Positions 51,430-57,023 of a DNA stretch of 57,023 nt are shown here, piece by piece; position 1 is the first letter of the stretch, and every line of letters starts with the position of its first letter. The translations under genes and the position numbers were made by a program. Below the pieces are notes generated by a model. It made no database searches and was not told where the DNA came from. It saw only the letters and a program-made list of their open reading frames with translations. The stretch is taken from the NCBI GenBank assembly GCA_003427395.1, contig BFEA01000011.1, forward strand, positions 1,250,005-1,307,027, written 5' to 3'. The stretch comes from Chara braunii. Lineage: Eukaryota > Streptophyta > Charophyceae > Charales > Characeae.

Positions 51430-52080
51430 GCGTTTTATTTTTCTTTTTCTCTTTTCCTTTCCGACAACGACTTTCTGTTTCGTGCACCTAACCCATAACT
51501 TGCCTAGGGCGCGATAGGCGCACAGCAGAAAAGACAATACCGATCTTTTCACCTCCACGTCCCAGGGCGAACCTGGCGGCTACCACAGCCACAGGCCGGT
51601 TGTGCTCTGTTGTACAGCAAGGCACCGAGCCTGCGTGGACCAATGGAAAGCCCTGTGGCGCACCTTTTGTCGAGGCGAGCATCAAACAGGGCCGGTCCAC
51701 GTCACGGTACAGCCCGGGTACCAGGGAATTTAATCCCGGAACGCTCATTGACCTCCCATAGGCCAACATCAGGCAGAGTCCTGATACACGGAGGAGGGTC
51801 GGATCGCTGTGCCTTCCGACAACGCGCGGCGGTCCAGCACCCCGCTGGGAGCACCGAACCTCATGGTCGTGTCACACATGATGGATTCCTGAAAAAGAAC
51901 CGGTCATCACTCCGACCGTGCGCGCGTGCTATACCTCTCACGACACCCCACGACAGGTCAGGGAGCCGCGAGGTACAACTTACCTCTACCCGAGGGGCTG
52001 TCACCACCCTCAGGTAGGCGTATCCCTGCTGAGCTACCGGCCCACATGCGAAGACTTTTACATGCCTTTGTAGAGGTAGG
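51430..52080 (-). mobile_element. A-tailed retroposon with tRNA-like head, copy 2
   Basis: The minus strand starts with TGGGCCGGTAGCTCAGCAGG then GATACGCC (52046-52018). TAGCTCAGCAGG is a good Pol III A box and tRNA D-arm, better preserved than in copy 1. The body 51558-51721 is very similar to 14923-15087. It ends in an A-rich tract (51460-51432 minus). No ORF. It is most simply a SINE, or else the regulatory head of element D. Confidence 0.6.
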
Positions 52081-53279
52081 TCGGCCTAGGGTGTTTGCGC
52101 AATCATTGTAGCATAAAATGGGGTACGCGCGGTAAGACGCCTAGAACTGACCCGTTGGATATTCAGGTCGAACTTTTAAAAGGCAGTCTACTTCCGCTAC
52201 TGCGTAATGTAACATTCTTTTGATTATTATCAATCAAATCATCTTTCTACCAAAGAGCTTCCTATTCTTTCTAAACAGGTTATGACTTCGTTGAACATCA
52301 TAATAATATAGAAGTTAAATTGGACATAGGATGAATATGGAAGTATTACCGTCGAGAACCCTTTCCACTTTCACAAGTGTTGTGTGTTCGAGACTCTTCA
52401 ACAGACCAGGTCCAGTTCAATCCAAAATCACGCACAAAACAGACCTGCACAAAATAATGCAAAGACAGTTCACATGCCATGCACTAACGGCGTCAACCAT
52501 CAACCATTGATCTTGTCCCTCACTTCCCAAACCATGTATGACAACCTTGTCTTTCCTGAGACGTAAGCCCAGCCCCCTCACATTTCTACAAAGGACCCTT
52601 GAGAGTGACCAGGACCATTTAGGGAATGACCACAGGTGAATGTTTTACTGACCACAGGGTTTCACTTTAGAGGTGGGTATCAAGTCAAAGGGGGAAAGTT
52701 GAATCGGTAACAACCGACCTGTTATCGAAAGATAACAAAAAATTGGGTCCTTTCTGTAGAACCTCTTCCTTGAAATGCAGCTGATCAAAACATAGACCTT
52801 CACACACACAGGTCAACAAGGATTCAACACCCCCACTTGATTCCCACATTTTGATATCTAAAGGTCGAGCCCTTAGACATGGGTAGTGAGCTCTGGGATC
52901 GACATCCCAGGTCTAATCCATAATCTTACTCTCACAACCCTACCCTATGTCGTCTGTCACTCTCTCCTTTCTCTCAAGGAGTCTCATGCCTGTGTCCTAA
53001 GTCGTCTTTAGGGAAACTCATGTTTACGCTATTCTCAGTCATTTCATTTTCTATCTTGGAGATAAGCGCACCGTTTGGCGCTTATGTAGATGAGATATAA
53101 CTCATTCATCGTCGTGGCCTTCCATCCGAAAGCCATGGACGACTATGAACTATGCAGAGGTTCTTAAGTTTCTTTCTCCCGCGACCCTATCTTCTTTCCT
53201 TGTTTTTTTTCCAGATATGTGAAGACCTTGCTCCAAAAGGAGCTTTGTTCCTTCCTTTCTCTTTTATTTGTGTTAACAT
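52081..53279. other. No gene recognised; some hairpins
   Basis: Mostly A/T- and C/T-rich. It includes ATAAGCGC...GGCGCTTAT (near 53062-53084) and CGTCGTGG...CCATGGACG (near 53111-53143). Confidence 0.45.
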
Positions 53280-54321
53280 ACTCAAGTAGTAGGTTGATTC
53301 AGACATGAATCTTTTGCTACTTGATCAATACCAAACAATCTGTTAGTCGAACAGACAGGTGAGTAGTCGCACATGAGTATTTGACCCCCTTTTTTAGCCT
53401 CACTTGATCTAATCAGACCAGCAGGATAGCTCGCACATGAGCATCCTTCCTTCAACAAATAGTTGAGGCTCCTACAGAAGCACCCTACTACTTGCTTTAG
53501 GTATCCTTCTGAAAAGATCTGGATGTCAATCCCTTCCCAGAGGTTAATAACGGTCTGCGTGAATAATAGGCGACCCGCACAAGAGCCCCCTACTATCACG
53601 TGATAAGGTCCACTTCAAGAGTGCATTAGGATAATCCTAACAAGGGTATCCTGTCACCCTTTTGAAGCTGACCGACTTGAGACTGTGTTAGTTTAGACAG
53701 AAGACGAGGGTTTAGAGTATTCCTACAGGAGTACCCTTCTCGTGAATTAATTATAGAATAAAGTATGTAATAGACAGACCCCAACAGAGGTCCCTCTACT
53801 ACTTTCCTTGGGTAGTGAGTAGTTTTGTCGTTAAACAAGTAGGAGGATGACTCCTACAGACGTCTCCCTATTACCAGTCGGGTGGTCGGACTGTCTGAGG
53901 GTAAGTATGATAGGAAAGAAAAAGTAGCAATGTGATTTTCATCTCTTTGCAGATTGTTAGCCAACCTTATACTCAAACGTGTGAATAGGATGACCCTACC
54001 TAGACCCCCCTACTACACCTTGAATAAGTGCAAAGACTGAAACTTCCTGAGTCGTTTATAAAAAAAGAAGTTAGTACAAAAATCACCTGAGTTCACTTTT
54101 CACAAGAAGCAGATCCTAGTTAATCAACTTGAAGGTGGCGAGGTAGCACACACAGGAGTACCGCCACCTTCTAATCATGCCAATCGTCCTGGCCCCAAAG
54201 AGCAAGTGACCAACCCATACATTGGTTTTGTACCGCTTTCCGAGACTGGTCCGGTAGGTTAACAGGGCGACCCGCACAAAAGTTTCCCTTCATTATTTCT
54301 AAGTGTCAGACTATTCTTCCC
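53280..54321. repeat. Degenerate repeat of hairpin units (about 90 bp)
   Basis: A recurring motif of the form GGATGACTCCTACAGACGTC followed by CCCTACTAC appears about a dozen times (for example near 53343, 53405, 53468, 53565, 53628, 53712, 53776, 53842, 53981, 54140, 54258 and 54350). The core varies (CGCACATGAGC, CCTACAGAAGC, CGCACAAGAGC). Flanking GTAG...CTAC bases often pair. Confidence 0.55.
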
Positions 54322-55235
54322 TTCACGACAACAGTCGATCCGGTAAATGATAAGGTAACTCACGCATGAGTACCTATGTTAGGTCGTAAGTTAATGTTAG
54401 ACACCTCTGCTCGTCACGACGACAGTCGATCTGGCAGATGGTACCCAATTTAGTTCATAAGTTATTGTCAGATACCCGTTTCCCGTCACGACGACAGTCG
54501 ATCAGGTAGAGAGTACCTAATTTAGTTCATAAGGTATTGTCAGATACCTCTTCCCGTCACGACGACAGTCGTTACGGTACAAAGTACCTAATCTAGCTCA
54601 TAAACTATTGTCAGACACCCCTTTCCGTCACGGCGACAGTCGTTACGGTAGAGAGTACCCAATTTAGTTCATAAGTTATTGTCAGATACCTCTTCCCTTC
54701 ACGACTACAGTCGTTACGGTAGAAAGTACCTGATTTAGTTCCTAAGTTATTGTCAAATACATTTTTCTGTCACGATGACAGTCGTTATGGCAGAAAGTAC
54801 CTTGTTCATAAGTTAGAGTCAGATACCCCCTTCCTGTCACGACGACAGTAGTTACGATAGAGAGTACCTAACTTAGTTCATAAGTTATAGTCAGATACCC
54901 CCGTCCCGTCACGACGACAGTCGTTGCGGTAGAGAGTACCTAGCTTAGTTCATAATGTACTGTTACTACTATTTTCCCATCACGACGACAGTCGATCCGG
55001 TAGAGAGTATTTAGATTAGTTCATAAGTATTTGTTCGTACTCTCGTCCCATCACGACGACAGTCGATCCGGTAGAGAGTACTTAGATCAATTCATAAGTA
55101 CTTGTTTGTACCCTCGTCCCATCACGACGACAGTCGATCCAGTAGAGAGTACTTAGATTAATTCATAAGTATTGTTTGTTCCCTCGTCCCATCACGACGA
55201 CAGTCGATCCGGTAGAGAGTACTTAGATCTCATCC
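54322..55235 (+). repeat. 71-bp satellite array, 13 copies
   Basis: The core TCACGACGACAGTCGATCCG followed by GTAGAGAGTACC starts near 54322, 54413, 54485, 54556, 54627, 54699, 54769, 54836, 54908, 54979, 55051, 55121 and 55191. The spacing is 67-72 bp after the first two. Inter-core sequence is TTAGTTCATAAGT...GTCAGATACC. The last four units (CCATCACGACG...ACTTAGAT) form a subfamily. CGAC-GACA-GTCG in the core is a 4-bp stem. Confidence 0.93.
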
Positions 55236-55846
55236 CTTAGTAATGTAAGTGCACACAAGTAGCACGACGGCTCACACATGAACCTCTATTGCCCCACTTT
55301 GCTCTTCAAGCCCAAACAGCCTAGGCTCGTTCTTGGTTACTTTAGGTTCCTTTCCTCTCACCAGGCATGATTCTTATTTCAATCACATTTATCTTTCTCT
55401 TTTGATTATCTTAGTTCTGAGGAAAGCATAAGCAGTATTTCATACAGTCATACATGCACTCCAAAAGCAGGGCGTAACCTATAAGGGTATACGAAAAAGG
55501 GTTAGGTGACGCGTACCTCATAGTTCCCTGCCTCCAGAGTTCCTCCTGAACTCCGGCAGAGCTCCCGCAATCGCCCTGTTATCGGTCATGTCTAGTTTAT
55601 GCAATTGGTTGTCTGAACTTTGGAGTTAGCTAACCCAGGTATGCCAATACACCATCAGCCATTTGTAATCAAGAAGATAGGTGTCTGAGAGGCTCATTGT
55701 AACGAGGAGAAATGAAGGAGGATGGAGGACGTAGGCACCATCCCATAGTGGGAACGTCCCCCTCCTCTCCAATGTCTAGCATCCTCTTCATTTCTGACCT
55801 CTGTTTTAGCATATGAAGCCCAAAATAACAATTTCAAAACGAGTAA
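55236..55846. other. No gene recognised
   Basis: No supported frame or repeat. A short inverted pair, CATCCCATAGTGGGAACG, lies near 55739-55756. Confidence 0.45.
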
Positions 55847-56000
55847 TAGTATAATAATAATTATAATAATTATAATAATAAAATAATAATAATAATAATA
55901 ATAATAATTATAATAATAGTAGTAGTAATAATAATAATAATAATAATAATAATGATAATAATAATAATAGTAATAATAAAAATAGTAATAGTAAATAGAA
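55847..56000. repeat. (AAT)n microsatellite
   Basis: About 150 bp of AAT units with scattered AAG/TAG variants. Tyr-repeat ORFs here are artefacts. Confidence 0.95.
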
Positions 56001-56084
56001 TAATGATATGGCGAGATGACAGATTTCAAATTGCAAAATCACACTTAAATCCAGGAGGTCTAACACTATTGTCACACTAACGGA

Positions 56085-56150
56085 AAACTGGGTATTGAAT
56101 CCGAATGTCGGTGAGAGCCTACTCTCACAACCACTCGCCCACGTATCCGG
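56085..56150 (-). other. tRNA-like sequence (possible SINE head)
   Basis: The minus strand reads TGGGCGAGTGGTTGTGAGAG, close to the plant SINE A box TGGCNNAGTGG, then ATTCGGATTCAATACCC, B-box-like, about 30 nt later. Adjacent to the (AAT)n tract, which could be its internal or tail repeat. Confidence 0.4.
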
Positions 56151-56770
56151 GGCTCTTCCCCCTGCTTGATGCCCATTATCCAGCCTACGATGGCACAACT
56201 TACTAGCAGCCTACGAACCGACAATGCATCCTGTTGACGTCAGCAGCAAAACCGAAGTTCATGATGATGTCGACCCTTGTAAATCACCGCCGAGACAAGG
56301 TACGTGCCCGTATATCATAGCCCTCTTCTCTCTTTCTCATTCTCTCTTCCTTTCTTTCTCTGATAGCGATATGATTGAAACGGTTTTCACCTTTCGGTAG
56401 CAGATGCGGTTCCAAGCTCGATACCTAGGCCTCACCCTCACCCATGTACCATTGTAAGGAAACCCGAGGAGGGGCGCTTACTGTTCGCCGAGGCCAAGGG
56501 CCACGGCGCCTGTCACTCGCCACGCCCGCTTCCGAGGTCCTCTACGATTAACAGCGTGTGAAAGTTTTTGCTGCCTGCTGATTTTCCTCCTTGTTGGGCC
56601 TCAACTGATTACATTTAGATCAAACAGTTCGGTAGGATAAACAATTGTCGTAATGAATTTCAAAATGTTTGCTGTAGTTCACAGTTATAAAACAAAGGCC
56701 AAAAATAAAAGGGGAAAATAAAGACTCATGATGAGATGGTCTCCAAAATGTAACGCAAAGCTGAGAACAT
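56151..56770. other. No gene recognised
   Basis: Noncoding, mixed composition. Confidence 0.45.
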
Positions 56771-56774
56771 AACA

Positions 56775-57023
56775 CAAAGAGACTAGACTTCTCTCATACT
56801 CGAAACCGGCGACCGACGCACTGAGAAAACAGTCTCCTCACATTCCCAAAAGTTGGGATCAAGGCACAGAGAGAACAGTCTCTTTAGTCAAGGGCCGAAA
56901 CCAACGTACAGTGTGAACTGCCTCTTCACATACCCAATTGCTGGAATAAACGCTCAGAGAGAACAGTCACTTCACATACCCAAATACCGGAATCAACGCT
57001 CAGAGAGAACAATCTCTTCACAT
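56775..57023 (+). repeat. 46-bp satellite, at least 5 copies, runs off the window
   Basis: Units with the core CAGAGAGAACAGTCTCTTCA and the spacer CATACCCAAATACCGGAATC recur at about 46 bp (cores near 56820, 56864, 56908, 56953 and 56999). An older unit lies near 56775. GAGAACAGTCTC is a partial palindrome. Confidence 0.85.

Noticed and set aside
54322-55235. CRISPR-like array
   Set aside because: Repeat and spacer both recur with the same sequence, the period is 71 bp, and the context is eukaryotic; it is a satellite.
55694-56029. Tyr-repeat ORF
   Set aside because: Translation of the (AAT)n microsatellite.

Overview
This window looks like intergenic, repeat-dominated nuclear DNA from a green plant with a large genome. 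A charophyte alga such as Chara is my best guess. The evidence is degenerate Ty3/gypsy (chromovirus-type) retroelement protein remnants, an initiator-tRNA-Met-type primer-binding site, a plant-like 25S rRNA 3' end, many microsatellites and N gaps. The species guess rests on remembered resemblance of the gag and integrase wording and is inference. I see no intact housekeeping gene. The best-supported intact reading frame is an unrecognised 175-codon ORF at 50417-49890 (minus), which has a second, nonsense-mutated 175-codon copy at 13880-13353 (minus).

Layout. 1-2690: hairpin-rich repeat family A (+), cut by the window start. 2850-7870: a giant imperfect palindrome with arms of about 2.3 kb and a 460-bp centre, itself built of short hairpins; it carries a U6-snRNA-like pseudogene. 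8360-8517: a Nextera/Tn5 adapter flanked by an exact 61-bp duplication, an assembly artefact. 8637-9139: the 3' end of 25S rRNA. 9297-13300: one short unknown ORF and a minisatellite. 13353-15690: composite element D (minus), made of the 175-codon ORF, a TATA box and an A-tailed retroposon with a tRNA-like head. 15691-18500: family A in inverted orientation. 22441-25772: a tandem array (period about 0.89 kb) of diverged, broken copies of an unrecognised protein, followed by a retroelement gag with a CCHC knuckle (26138-28337) that is cut by another repeat. 28491-32300: two further hairpin-forming regions, with a second U6-like fragment.

The right half holds three decayed gypsy elements: element 1 (RNaseH-integrase-C-terminus, 33822-35769, +), element 2 (gag-protease-RT-RNaseH-integrase-chromodomain, 38720-43940, +, with LTR-like and PBS sequences at 36015-37369 and an LTR-like end at 45047), and element 3 (RT end-RNaseH-integrase-C-terminus, 49005-46746, minus). 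Then come element D copy 2 (49890-52080, minus), a 71-bp satellite (54322-55235) and a 46-bp satellite running off the window end.

Two themes run through the window. First, several unrelated-looking noncoding repeats are built almost entirely of 6-13 bp stems, and the stems differ between copies yet stay complementary. Second, premature stops in coding remnants often fall where a family Trp, Gln or Arg codon is expected, the pattern left by deamination of methylated cytosine. All gene calls were made by reading translations and motifs; no database search was possible.
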